A stretch of 64,000 bases of DNA from Candolleomyces eurysporus (Eukaryota > Basidiomycota > Agaricomycetes > Agaricales > Psathyrellaceae): positions 148,184 through 212,183 of the forward strand of contig JANBPK010000708.1 of assembly GCA_027579435.1 (NCBI GenBank), read 5' to 3'. Of the stretch, positions 1-10,570 are shown piece by piece. The notes beneath the pieces are model-generated. The model saw only the letters and a list, made by a program, of their open reading frames with translations. It had not been told where the DNA came from and ran no database searches. Positions within the stretch are counted from its first letter, which is position 1; the number at the start of each line of letters is the position of its first letter. The position numbers and the translations under genes are program-made.

Positions 1-600
1 CTCTTGCCGTAGGGTCCATTGGGGCGATTCCGCAAGTCTTTTCCCCAAGTGTTGATCCACGCGAATGGTGGGATGGGCTCTGGCTTTCCCGCCATGAGTG
101 ACGACAAATGCATCTACGTCAACAAGATGGCCTCGAGCGCCGCCTGCATTGACGATTTTGAGCGTGTGTGGGCCAAAAGGAAGATCGTACTTGGAATAGA
201 GTCGTTGCTGCCGCAGTGTCTTTGTGGAGTCCTTCCAAACTTCGACGTTCTTCATGTACTTCCCGTCGATGTAGACTTCTGCAGTTCCATGTCGGTCATC
301 GCGATTTCCAAACCATTCAATACCAGTGCCAGTGAAGGAGAACGTAACCGACGCGTTTGCCTGAGACGAGGACCGAAACGACCGGTGTACCGAGTTACTT
401 GAGAAGCGCTGTGTCCAATCTCCAGAGTACAAGACAAAGGGAGAGCTAGAATCATAGCTTTTGGCGCCTAGTGGGACGTAGTAAGGAGTGAATAAGGCGT
501 TCGTTTTCTGCGATCCAGGCAGGACCAATCCATTCCACGCAGATTCCCGCGCGAGGGCGAAAGGAATGCAGATATAAAGGAGAGAGTACACAAAGAGCAT
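1..600 (-). CDS. Secreted protein with galactose-binding-like domain (partial, runs off the left edge)
   Basis: The 200 codons from the ATG at 600 down to base 1 are open, so the gene is incomplete at its C-terminus. The first ~18 residues (MLFVYSLLYICIPFALA) form a signal peptide. Residues ~45-165 show the pattern common in basidiomycete secreted galactose-binding-like domains: a YSGDW motif, then FSFTGTGIEWFGNRDD, then VYIDGKY, then GPHTLKIVNAGG. The final residues (about SPQWTLRQE) resemble the start of a further domain; a copper-radical (glyoxal) oxidase module is one guess but cannot be seen. The start is the first ATG giving a signal peptide. Substrate is unknown; a sugar-binding or cell-wall role is inference from the fold. 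Confidence 0.7.
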   Translation of the reverse strand, partial: MLFVYSLLYICIPFALARESAWNGLVLPGSQKTNALFTPYYVPLGAKSYDSSSPFVLYSGDWTQRFSSNSVHRSFRSSSQANASVTFSFTGTGIEWFGNRDDRHGTAEVYIDGKYMKNVEVWKDSTKTLRQQRLYSKYDLPFGPHTLKIVNAGGARGHLVDVDAFVVTHGGKARAHPTIRVDQHLGKRLAESPQWTLRQE

Positions 601-1097
601 AAGAAAATGGAAGCTAAAGGAGCGGGGAGAGGTTTATCGAGCCAGAAGGAGAGGAAGGGGGTGGACCAAGGGAAATGACGATCAAGAATGAATCCCGCCA
701 GTGCCATTGTCGCTGCAAGATCGATCGGCGGACACAATGCTTTTGTCACGCGTATTTCAGCTTGCTACCTTTCCGGTGTTCCAGCCTATTTATTTCGCCC
801 ATAGATTGTGCTTCGGTCTCGCCGAAGGTCGATCGACAAAGCTAGCCACAAAATACCAGTCAGTTGTCGCCAGTACTCGGGTAATTTTCATAGTGAGAAG
901 GTCGTTTTTCCCATTCCAAATTTATCACATATTCGGTTGTTTGAGATGCTGAGGTCGCTGAAATCGCGGGACGGTCGCAGTGTTGGTGGTAGAAAACCAA
1001 CCTCCGAGTAGTCGTTGCTCTTGCAGCATCAGACCGGCCCGGACTTGATCCGGGGCAAGGTCAAATCAAAATTTGTGGTTTGGTGGAGATCTCCTTC
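601..1097. other. Divergent intergenic region
   Basis: This stretch lies between the secreted lectin-like gene (-) and RCL1 (+). No coding continuity was seen on either strand. It must hold both promoters, but I could not assign a convincing TATA box. Confidence 0.5.
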
Positions 1098-2624
1098 ATG
1101 GCTCAACCCAGCTCGGTCGTGCACTTCAGTGGCCATGAACACTTCAGAAATCGACTCGTTCTCTCTATAGTAAGCGGGAGACATGTAAATATTGACAAAA
1201 TTCGTTCAGACGACAAAAATCCCGGTCTGAGAGGTACGAAATATTCTGCGTGTTGAACCGAACCGTATGCTGAACTTGGGTATAACAGACTTCGAAGTCA
1301 GCCTTCTACGGTTACTAGAGAAGGTAACCAATGGAACTATCATCGAGATTTCTGTAACGGGTGCGTCTTTGACCCTTCCTGCATTTGTGCCTCAGAGTAT
1401 TCAATATTCGAATCAGGTACCGCCCTCCTCCTGAAACCAGGAATCATCGCAGGCGGTTCATTGCAGCACGAGTGCCCACTCTCTCGATCGATAGGATACT
1501 TCCTTGAACCTATTATCATGCTCGCACCTTTCGCCAAGAAACCCATAAACTTGACAATCAAAGGAATTACAACAGACGAGCACGATTTATCCGTGCGTTC
1601 TTCCTCTTCCGCCGTCTTAGACCACAACGAACAAGCAATCTGACTGTACGTCAAGTAGGCCGACCTTCTACGGACCGTCACACTACCGCACCTACAACTG
1701 TTTGGAATTTCGGATGGGCTGGAGCTCAGGGTGCGTCTCTCTCGTCTACCGTTCGGTGATTCCTCGTTTCCTCAATTTACTTCNTTTTTTAGATCAAGAA
1801 ACGAGGAGCAGCGCCAAACGGTGGAGGCGAATTACAGTTCTTATGCCCCATCGTCAAGCAGGTGAAGACCCTCAATTTCGTCGACCCAGGAAAAATCAAG
1901 AGAATTCGAGGCATCGCGTACGTCCGCCGTAAAATCATTGTTTTTGCGGTCTGTTGACGCATCCACAGGCATGCCGTCCGAGTGAACCCGCAATTCTCCA
2001 ACCGAATGATTGAAGCCTCTCGCTCAGTTCTCAATCGTTACATTCCCGATATCTACCTTTACTCCGACGTTTACAAAGGAGAGGAAAGCGGAAAGTCGGT
2101 CCCGCATTTCGCCTCCGTATCCGCTGCGGTTTGCTCATATGGAAATGCTCTGCAGGTCTCCCGGGTATGCGTTGACACTTGTTGCCGAATCAACGACCAC
2201 AGCACTTCACTGCTCAGAGGCTATCTCCGAGCCTGGAGTTGTACCAGAAGACATTGCCCTCAAAGCCACGCGCGGTCTGCTCTCAGAAATTGAAAAGGGA
2301 GGATGTGTGGACCGAAAACATCAATGTCTGGTCCTGTTGATGATGGTGCTTGGGAGTGAGGATGTAGGGAGATGTAGGATGGGTGAACCTACACCAAAAA
2401 CGTCAGTACGACTCTCCCCTTTTTTTTACTGGCTATAAATGAACAGATGAATGACCGACTGACTGGGTTGCGTTACTAGGATCCAGTTCCTCAGGGATAC
2501 CAAGGACTTCTTCGCTACTTCTTTCAAGATTGTCCCTGCCGACCCGACGGATCCGGAATGCAAACAGCTGTTGTATTCATGCTATGGCACTGGATATATT
2601 AATGCCAATCGGACACTTGCATAG
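1098..2624 (+). CDS. RCL1: RNA 3'-terminal phosphate cyclase-like protein, 18S rRNA maturation factor
   Basis: Eight exons read by eye (1098-1233, 1289-1360, 1417-1592, 1659-1730, 1793-1917, 1969-2094, 2156-2401, 2480-2624) give a 365-residue protein, the usual size for RCL1. Diagnostic segments are RSDDKNPGLR, LLKPGIIAGGS, CPLSRSIGYFLEP, APFAKKP, KKRGAAPNGGGE, GKIKRIRGIA, DVYKGEESGKSPG and KGGCVDRKHQCL. RCL1 belongs to the RNA cyclase fold but acts in the small-subunit processome with BMS1 at early pre-rRNA cleavage in the nucleolus. Start MAQPSSVVHFSGHEHFRNRL fits the family. All introns are 51-78 bp with GT-AG ends. The gene is convergent with the surface protein downstream. Confidence 0.95.
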
Positions 2625-2917
2625 ACTTTGGGCCTATTCCCTTTGGTTTGGTCTTCACCATGTATTTTATCATGATCAGATCGTATTTTCATCCTCATTA
2701 AAAAAAGATTGTAAAATACTAGGAAAACGTATCTCGCAGCAAGGGGGTATCTGGTAAGTAGCAGCGAAAGGTAAGAAGTACACATAAAGATACAATGGGG
2801 TAGACATGGAAGGGGCAGTGGTAGTCATAAGAAGGGAATAAAGTTATGGATACAAAGTGGGTTATGCAGAGTATCGTTCTAAAAGAATAACATTGAGTTG
2901 GGAAGAACACATATCGG

Positions 2918-3962
2918 TTATACCATGGAAGATAGCAGCCAAACCATTCCGGCGATGCCCAGAAGTCCCACATTTGAATGAATACCCGACCCCAGAGATA
3001 GTGATGCTGCGCCACTGTCCACAAGCGGTACCTCGTTCCCAATCGTCGAATTCATACAATTGAGCAAAGTAGTGTCGATGTTGGTGGGGATGGGTGTGTC
3101 AGCTGCGTTTTCGTCTTCTGTGAAGACCGCAGAGTTGTTGTACCCATCTAACGAGAGTGCCACACTACTTGCACGGTAGTATTGAATCACTTGTTCAGGC
3201 AGTGGTAGGCTTTGATCAGCACCCAGGTACGGCGATGGGCTGATACCTGTTGACTGCAAGGAAGAGCTACAGTTGCCCTCGATGGATTGGATGAGAGACA
3301 CTACTGTCGTGTTGTCGGCGAGGACCCGGAAGACGGTACCTTGGCTGTTGGAGGTGAAGGCGGCGGTTACTTGAGCACCGCCTGGCCGAGTGCTATTGTC
3401 CGCGCGACCGTACTAGAAAACCAGAAAGAACGTCGTTGAGGAAACAATTGGAAGATCGATCGAGGGAACACTAAGCTCACCTCTGAGTTGTGGTAGTAAT
3501 GTGCTCCGCCATAGCTACCTGCACCGACAAAGGCTACAGGCCAGAAGACGAATGGGAAACCACGGCCTGCGGTACCTCGTCCAGCGACACCAGGGTACCC
3601 ACTACCGTAAGCGCTGGAGTAAGGGAGATAAAATTAGCCTGTCATATCAAAAAAGCACTTGAACTGATTAAGATATACCTGTTCCCGTAAACGTTATCTC
3701 TCGTGCCTCCTCCAGTAGTTCGTCCTGCAAATGGCTGACCAGCAGGGATAGTTGAGGTTGTCGTCGTTCCACGGCTACCCGTAGAAGTTCTGGAAGAGGT
3801 CCCTCCGGAGCTTATGCTACCAGAACTCCGGCCAGATGATGATGATCCTCCAGAACTTCTACCTCCACCTCCACCTCCACCCCTTCCACCACCTCCTCCA
3901 CCTTTTCTACGCCAGAGCTTTCTTCGCTCGACTGAAGGCTCGCTGATGAATGGTACGAACAT
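2918..3962 (-). CDS. Gly-rich, GPI-anchor-type surface protein, conserved basidiomycete family of unknown function
   Basis: Three exons (3962-3679, 3613-3481, 3412-2918) give 303 residues. The N-terminus is basic and then a Gly/Arg tract (residues ~20-35) followed by a Ser/Gly/Thr-rich stretch. The middle contains GRGFPFVFWPVAFVGAGSYG and HYYHNSEYGRADNSTRPGG, a pattern I associate with a widespread but uncharacterised basidiomycete family. There are several N-glycosylation sites (NST, NTT, NCS). The C-terminus ends in a small-residue patch plus a hydrophobic tail (GLLGIAGMVWLLSSMV), typical of GPI attachment. No classical signal peptide is visible after the ATG at 3962, and an in-frame stop lies just upstream, so an unseen upstream exon or unconventional targeting remains possible. 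Confidence 0.7.
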
Positions 3963-4050
3963 GATGATTCCGAAATGGGGTTACTGATCGTGGTTTGGGT
4001 GCGTTGAAAAGAAAGATGCGGTGGCCTCGTCGAATGTTGTGTCTTCGACT

Positions 4051-4060
4051 CTTTTATAAA
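4051..4060 (-). promoter_or_regulatory. TATA box of the Gly-rich surface protein gene
   Basis: The minus strand reads TTTATAAAAG about 90 bp upstream of the ATG at 3962. This spacing allows a transcript start near 4020-4025 and supports 3962 as the first ATG of the message. Confidence 0.5.
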
Positions 4061-5279
4061 CGATTTTCAAAGTACTGTGGAGCTACGAGCAGTGCGCTAC
4101 TCCACGAAGTCGTCAGACGAGAGGTAGTGAGAACGAGGAGGGTTCGTAATTATCCAAAACCCCACCAAAAGGCCCCGTATTATATGTACCCCAAGCGCCT
4201 TGTTTGGTTACGCTGTAGACGAAAGGCTGTGCGTCCCAATTCGCTGGGATACGGATGACATGTCAGATGCCATATGTGGAAGGGCTGTGTGTGCGAACGT
4301 GGGTTTGGCGTGCTCCCCCTCGAGGCTGGGCGCCTAGCCAAAAAAGCGCTAAGTGTCAGGACATGACTCATCTGAAAGTTCATGGCCAAGGAAAGACGGA
4401 AAACAACCCTAGAAGAGACCTCCTGCTGCCGAATCCAACTAGAATTTAGATACAGGCCAACCCGGACGACCGCGTGTCGCAGTTTACAGCACATGCATTG
4501 ATCCCTGAGCTTCGGATGACAGATTAGTCGAAGACAACTATCGCTGTGTATCGGTGTTCAAACGTCAAGCTATACTCAACGGTTGCACATTATTCGTAGA
4601 GCATCACCTGTGCAGTATCCAAATATCGCTCAAACATATTATATTACAGCCTCGTGCTGTCGTAGTAGTAACAATCTTTTTTGAAGGTGTTCGTAATTGG
4701 TCGTAAGAACATTGTTGGAATGAACTTCTATGATGCCGCTAGCCACTCCCAAATGGGAATGAAGAGTACGTACTTTGTCCAGCTGGTCTCCCGTAGTCGG
4801 AGGAAACGAGTTCATGTATTGGACAGCCTCACTCTAAAAAGCTCTGCAGAAGAGTACTACTGGCGGTGAAGATCCGTAGAGATTAGTGAATGCTAGACTG
4901 CGCACCGAAGATTGCCCACGGCTCGTTCTGGAAATAAATAGGAGAAACGCTCTTGGCCCTGCCTCGTCGCATACCCAGTTCTCAGAGCTCATTGATTTGG
5001 AAAAACTGAATCTGGAATGCAGGATGGCAGCAGGACAGGGGTCTGCACTCCAATGTTACAGCCTACCATCTTGGGTAACTTCAATCGCGACTGGCCCAGG
5101 TTGCTCCAGGCTAAGCTACGTGTACACACCATGAGGTCGCACAATGCCCAGCGAGTTAGCTTGCGGCAACATGAATACACCTCAAGGCCTGACGGATTTA
5201 GTCATGAACGTAACGTTGAATATGGAGTCCTGAACGTCCCTCACCCTATGTGCTTGCCTCACCTTGAAAACTCAGCGAA
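4061..5279. other. Gene-poor interval
   Basis: Reading both strands I found no open frame with family resemblance, codon continuity and splice sites. The right part (about 4920-5180) is one arm of an inverted dispersed repeat whose partner is at 9440-9690. The rest looks like ordinary AT-balanced intergenic DNA. Confidence 0.5.
4920..5180 (+). repeat. Inverted dispersed repeat, left arm
   Basis: Segments such as TAGGAGAAACGC, TTGGCCCTGCCTCGTC and TACAGCCTACCATCT recur in the same order on the opposite strand at 9690-9440, with many substitutions. Both arms are decayed, no open frame is shared, and I cannot name the element. Confidence 0.6.
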
Positions 5280-6054
5280 AGTTCGTTCAGCAACAATGAA
5301 ACCATAGAAGTTGGTCAGGACGAAATCTGGCTTCTGAAGGCTATGGCTTGAGTTAGAAACCTTCTTCTCGAGAGATGCAAAGGTCATCATGGCTTGGTAC
5401 AGTTCCGTGAAACGCAGCCAACCTTCAAAGTCAGCTGAAACAGGACATTATCGGAGTCATCTTGGACATCCAAAGGAAGATGGTCAACGGAATAAGTGCG
5501 ATATTTCATTGAAAGGGGTGAAGTACATCACACAGGGGCATTATAATGAACGGTTCTTAGAATATTAACAGGCCAATATCCGTCAAGTTATATTCACCAA
5601 AAGGCTCCACTTCGGCATCTGAGAATGGAAACACACACAAGAAACGAGACAACACGAGACAACCGAGAGGTGCCCTGAGTAGCGAGTGAGAAGCAAGCAA
5701 CACCTTCTTGAGAGGTGTAAAGGTCATCATGGCTTGGTCCGGCTCCATGACACGCAGCCAACTTTGAAGTAAGCTGAAACAGGACATCATTGGATTCACT
5801 TGGACAGCCAAAGGGGAATGGTCGCATTATTTAATTAGCCGGGAAAGTGAGGTATATAGCACAGGGGCATTTAACGCGTCTAGAACGGTTATTAGAACAT
5901 CGGCAGGCCAACGTCGGGACTAAACTACTCACCGAAAGACACCACTTCGCCATCAAGGGATTAAGAAGGGAGAAACTATGAAACACAGAAGAAACGAGGC
6001 AACCAAGAGGCTCAGCTGCCGGTGAAGAGCAAGCAGCGCAATGGAGAGGCTATC
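5280..6054. repeat. Two tandem degenerate copies of the 3' flank of the coiled-coil gene
   Basis: Two direct copies (about 5280-5700 and 5700-6054) share landmarks such as GAGAGGTGTAAAGGTCATCA, CTGAAACAGGACAT, ACAGGGGCATT and GAAACGAG. The same landmarks occur in the same order at 10160-10560, immediately downstream of the intact coiled-coil gene. The block therefore looks like duplicated non-coding flank, amplified once more in tandem here. Confidence 0.6.
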
Positions 6055-6957
6055 AGATTTGAAGAGCTTGCTGATCGGGTCCTAAATGTGCTTCTCAAAG
6101 GAGATCTTTGACTCTTTGCTGTCCTTCTCCATCGTTTGGCTGTACTCCTCCAGTTAAGCTATAGTGGGTTCCACTTGAGCAGGCGTGTCTTAGATTTTTC
6201 CGTTATCACCGAGTCGGCTACGAGACGCAGACGTATAACGCAATCAGCGAAGGCCTTTCAACCTCATGTACTAATAGACCGAGAGGCGATATACCAATTT
6301 CGTTCATATTTTTCTCCAGATCCAGCCATGGATAATCCCGAAAGGTATACTCAACCGTTCCTTACAAGACAGAGTGATGTGAACAACATACAAAGGATGT
6401 ATTCCAGCTTTACGCGAGTTTTCTCGTAAGCATCGGTTGTTACTTGGCGAGAGCAGCCTCCAGGTCTTGCAAATGTCAGAATTTAAAGCCCTTTCCGTAG
6501 GTGAAGTCGACGCATTCGTCGAGCACCTTGTCCAGGGCGTTAAAATGACGCGTAGCAGGCTCAAAGACATGATCTATCTCTTGTTGCTTTTGCTCGGCTC
6601 CCTGTGGCTCGAACGGGGCATGAAGAGAGCTTGAACGAGGAAATCAAGCCCATCTTAGTCCCATCCTCTGGGGATCATGTGGGATGAAAGCGGGAGGAGA
6701 AGGAGCGTGGTCAGTTGGCAGCCTTCGGCCCATGGAAAAAGAAGAGAAGTGGGTGGCACCACATACCCCTCTTCATAGAGAAGTGATTGCTCGGTGTCCT
6801 AAGTGAAAAGCGGGTCTGAGTCGTCGCTAGCATTCGAGCGAGCCTCAAAGTCGTCCTGACTCTGTCGGCCTTCTTCTTGGTGAAAAGGGACGTAGTTTAA
6901 CAGCGTCTTATCATCCGGATTGAGCTCGTGGGAGAGCCAGGGACGCGATTGCATGAG
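6055..6957 (-). pseudogene. Decayed duplicate of the coiled-coil gene
   Basis: Plus-strand sequence from about 6055 to 6957 aligns in order with 10565-11555, which holds the intact minus-strand gene. Shared blocks include the 3' end (CTCCATCGTTTG), the central coding exon (GGTGAAGTCGACGCATTCG versus the intact GACGTGACG form) and the intron with GGTGGCACCACATACCCCTC. Small indels (for example a ~10-bp loss near 6475) and new stops break the frame. Homology stops near 6957, so the first exon is missing. Orientation matches the intact copy. Confidence 0.7.
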
Positions 6958-7728
6958 CAGAGTAGAATGGCACACTCTGCGAACAACTCGCAGTTCAACA
7001 GTCGTTCCAAATTCTGTACCAAAGTCGGATTACGACCGAAAGGGCAGTGTTCTGTAGGTCTCATTTCCGAACGGCCGATGACGATAAGGAAAAGGGACTC
7101 CATTATTTGAATCCATCAGAAGGGCAGAAACAGTGGCGGACAAGCTAACAAACCTTCATTTGCCATAGATCAGAGATTTAATTCTTCCTCTCGTGCTCGA
7201 GCGAGTCGAGCAGCTCGGTAGGAGCCTGTGCCTTGACCATATGCAAACCGCGCAGTGCGAAATGGCAAGGTCTAGTCACGCTCCCCATCCTCGAGTATCA
7301 TAGAAGCCAATAGTAAATCTTTATTTAGCTTTCACTCCGAGGTTGGCGGAATGGTTTTCTTGTCAAAGGTATACGTACCGTTTGCCGCTGCTGTACATGT
7401 TTGCAAACAAGTTTAGGTCTTAAAAGACTGTTTCTGAGTCTCGAACTATAGTATATCCCTAAAAAACGGTATCCTAGCTGGCGGAGGTTTGATCTAATGT
7501 ACTATGAGTGGTTTTTGGTATTTTATGTCAAATCAAGGGAAATGAATCTGCATAACTAGAGACAACTACTTGACCAGTGGAGAGAACGTTAAACTGACAC
7601 CGCGATGATGAGCAGGTAACATAGATTCAATACTAGACACGGTGGAAGTCGAAGTAATGGACGGGAACCCGGAAGGGAATGGGACGTGTATATAGCATCA
7701 TACCTGAGGTATTGAGAACTTTATGCAC
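6958..7728. other. Intergenic, nothing recognised
   Basis: No gene, RNA or clear repeat was seen on either strand between the end of the duplicated block and the NGPIFGN-repeat gene. Confidence 0.4.
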
Positions 7729-8334
7729 CTACTCATGCTCAGACAGGGGATGTTGCGATCGGTACAGCTGGCGCTTTGCCTTCACGGGCGGGCCATGATA
7801 AGTGTTCACGTCTCCCATAACAAAGTTGTTGTAGATAGGGCCTCTACTGCGCCGCTGGTAAAATGTTCCTTTGGGCATTGGGACCTCGCGCAGCCTCTCG
7901 AGGAGAGCGAGAATATCTCGCGTCCCATCGGATGCCGGTTGGCGCGCTCCGTAACGGACGTGGTTGATGTTGCCAAAGATAGGGCCATTGTGAACGGCTC
8001 TACGACAGTCGTCCTGTATATAAGTCGGGCCGCCAGAGGAATCCCGACATTGATCGTCATGTTCCTGGTCTGTGGGGGAGGCCATGATGACCTGGGGTCT
8101 GTCTGAGGCGACGTTGCCAAATATAGGACCATTGTGAATGACTGGGCGACTCTGCGCACACGCCGGGTCGGCGGTGGAGTCGGGATATTGTTCTTCATCT
8201 TCCTGGTCCAAGGAGACGTTGCCGAAGATGGGGCCATTATGGATGGCTGAGTGACTGTCATCCTGCACATACGTCGGGTCGGCTGTGGAATTGGGGTATT
8301 GATCTCCATGTTTCTGATCTGTGAGGGAGGTCAT
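7729..8334 (-). CDS. Tandem-repeat protein with three to four NGPIFGN motifs (unknown function)
   Basis: A single uninterrupted 201-codon frame. It consists of three repeats of ~42-50 residues, each with an acidic start (SLTDQKHGDQYPNS, DQEDEEQYPDS, SPTDQEHDDQCRDS) and a near-invariant core: AIHNGPIFGNV, VIHNGPIFGNV, AVHNGPIFGNI. A fourth, diverged copy reads RGPIYNNFVMGDVN. The DNA repeats differ at many silent sites, so the core is held by selection rather than recent copying. No signal peptide, membrane segment or enzymatic motif is seen. Short Asn/Gly-flanked hydrophobic motifs of this kind resemble fungal amyloid signalling motifs, which is inference only. The ATG at 8334 follows a pyrimidine-rich AG (minus strand TTTGCAG ~60 bp upstream), so a 5'-UTR intron is possible. 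Confidence 0.6.
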   Translation of the reverse strand: MTSLTDQKHGDQYPNSTADPTYVQDDSHSAIHNGPIFGNVSLDQEDEEQYPDSTADPACAQSRPVIHNGPIFGNVASDRPQVIMASPTDQEHDDQCRDSSGGPTYIQDDCRRAVHNGPIFGNINHVRYGARQPASDGTRDILALLERLREVPMPKGTFYQRRSRGPIYNNFVMGDVNTYHGPPVKAKRQLYRSQHPLSEHE

Positions 8335-8474
8335 GATGACTTGGGCAAGCCTGTCTGAGGAGAAATCGGAATGGACTGCAAAGGATAGATGGAAGAAGAA
8401 GGGGAGAACAGTTTTGCCAAACTACGACATGCGGTTGCTCGTCAACTTGAAAGCATTCAGTATCTCAAGGCACT

Positions 8475-8486
8475 AGTTTATATGTG
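8475..8486 (-). promoter_or_regulatory. Possible TATA box of the NGPIFGN-repeat gene
   Basis: The minus strand reads ACATATAAACTAG about 145 bp upstream of the ATG. It would place transcription start near 8450, leaving room for a short 5'-UTR intron. Confidence 0.35.
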
Positions 8487-10159
8487 TTGACACTGACACG
8501 CGTGGTTTTCCGTCGAGCATCTAGTTCGAACTGGCTTGCAGACGTCCGGTTTAGCATCGGCTATGGAAGATCTCTTGAATGCCTTAAAACAGCCCATGGC
8601 ATAGGCGCTGTTTGGGCGCTTGACCTCGAACCGGTTGACAATTGATGATTTGATGCAGACGTCATTGATCGACGGGAGAAGGTTTTACAGCTCTCCATTA
8701 TATGCCCTGTGTCGGGGAAAGTCTACTCCATTCAAAGGACTCAATCTTCTGGGCGTCCTTACAGACTGGGACTGTTTTGCGCGGCGAAAAAATGTTCCGT
8801 CCGATATAAACCCCTTTGCCAAATCACTGTACGAACAGCAGGTGTGCAGATCTTATAAACTTTCGCCAAAGTCAGGCATTTTCAGCGGGGTCTCTGAGAT
8901 TATAAACCCGTACGTTGATATGCTCATTGCACACAGGTGCATGTGTACTTTGAACCGCAAAATTCCTTTTTCAGAACATCGAACAGAATCTGTAGTGAAA
9001 TCACCGACAGGCAAGCAGACACAGTGCACCCCAGTTTTGATCCAAACAACGCTCGCCCCGGCTCCCTTTCTCTCGATGGAGGATTTATATCTCATTGGAG
9101 TCAGCGGCCCTAGAAACGTCCTCGATCTTCGGCACCTTTCCGCGCCCACACAGGGCCAACCACCATTCGGCGTCTTGGCATGACTAGCCGACACACCCCG
9201 CGACGCCGCACCCCAACTCAACCGGGATCTCTTTGTTCTTTCTCCTATCGGTTACATTTCGTGTTCTCTTATCACGCTATTCCAAAGCGGGGAGTATCTA
9301 GCTCTCTTTGAGCGGTTGGATAAATTGTCCCCGTTTCGAGGTTCGAATTCATTGGGCAATGAGCGCTAGCGCTCATGTCATTCCTCAGACTAAATCCACC
9401 CTAAAGCCTGTGGCGCGTAGTCTTCTGTCGAGTTACCGGATATCTTTGAGGAGTGTGAGGGCCTCATGGCGACGCTGGAGAAAGTCTAGGCCAGTTACAA
9501 TTGAGAACTTCCCCAGATGGTAGGCTGTATCGGCTATCTGTCCGTGACATTGGGAAAAATAGGCTTTCTGCAATCACTGTCCCGCCGTTATTAGCTGCAT
9601 CCAGATTTACGAACCAATCTGCTCTGAGCGCTGGGTATTTGACGAGGCAGGGCCAAGCGCGTTTCTCCTATTTTTTACGAAACGAACCGCAGGCGATGGT
9701 CGGAGCTCACAGCACTGGCCACCTTCACATCCCCTCACCTCACTGGTACCTTTGGTAGGGCTTTTCAGTGTGGAAAGCGCCGACAGAGTGGGCCTGTCCA
9801 AAGAATTCTCGAATTTCTTTCCGGAGTGGCTTACTACTTGATAGAGTTTTCAATTCAGTCAAGCTTGTACGATGAAATACACGAGGTCGACAGACAGCAC
9901 GAGGCCGTATATATACGGAGTAGGGTTGAGTGATAACTAGAAATATGAGATTGAAAGGGAAGACGCATCTTGCATCGCCTTCAAAATTCAAATTTTATGT
10001 GAGCTAAGATTGGAACGCCACCAAGGGATGAGGGATCCCGTTCCAGAAGACGGGTCGTTGTCCCCTGTAATCATTTCCGGTGGTTTACTTTTCGTCCGTT
10101 TAGAGTTCTGTTCGCCCCTCCGCTTTGAGTATTCACGCACGTCTTGACAGTTACAATTC
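8487..10159. other. Gene-poor interval with the right arm of an inverted repeat
   Basis: There is a 187-codon open frame at 8620-9183 (+), but it lacks family resemblance, repeats or a plausible promoter and I do not call it. The segment 9440-9690 is the partner of the repeat at 4920-5180. Nothing else was recognised. Confidence 0.4.
9440..9690 (-). repeat. Inverted dispersed repeat, right arm
   Basis: On the minus strand this reads TAGGAGAAACGCGC, TTGGCCCTGCCTCGTC, then CAGCCTACCATCTGG, matching 4920-5180 on the plus strand. The two arms point towards one another and flank the NGPIFGN-repeat gene and the pseudogene block. Confidence 0.6.
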
Positions 10160-10560
10160 GCGAAGGTTCGTTCAGGAAAAACGCAACCACAGAAGCTGGT
10201 AAGGGTGAAACTTGACGCTCGAAGCCTATAGACTGAGCCAGATCTTAGGAGGTGTAGAGGCCGTCACGGCTTGGTACAGCTCCGTGAACGCTGTGACCAA
10301 CCTTCTGAAACAGGACATTATCAGAACGAACAGCCCAAGGTGCAGTGTTTAATAACAGGGGTGAGGTTAATAGCACAGGGGCATTTTAACGCGTCTAGAA
10401 CGGCTTTTAGAACATGGGCAGGGGAAACGTTAGACGGTACTCACCAAAAGATTCCATTTTGCACCAAGGGATGAAGAACGGAAAAATACAAAAGCTATGA
10501 AACAGAAGAAACGAGGTAACCGAGAGGCTGTCCAGCGAGTGAAGAGCAAGCAACGCAATA
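10160..10560. repeat. Parental copy of the amplified 3' flank
   Basis: This non-coding stretch directly follows the stop codon of the coiled-coil gene on the minus strand. It shares ordered landmarks with 5280-5700 and 5700-6054, so three diverged copies exist in the window. Confidence 0.55.
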
Positions 10561-10570
10561 GTAGAGGCTA

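Noticed and set aside
3840..3905. CCTCCA/CCACCT triplet run resembling a microsatellite or CRISPR-like array
   Set aside because: It encodes the Gly-rich tract of the surface protein; repeats are contiguous and lack spacers, so not CRISPR.
8620..9183. 187-codon plus-strand open frame
   Set aside because: No family resemblance, repeats, introns or promoter; mixed composition like surrounding intergenic DNA.
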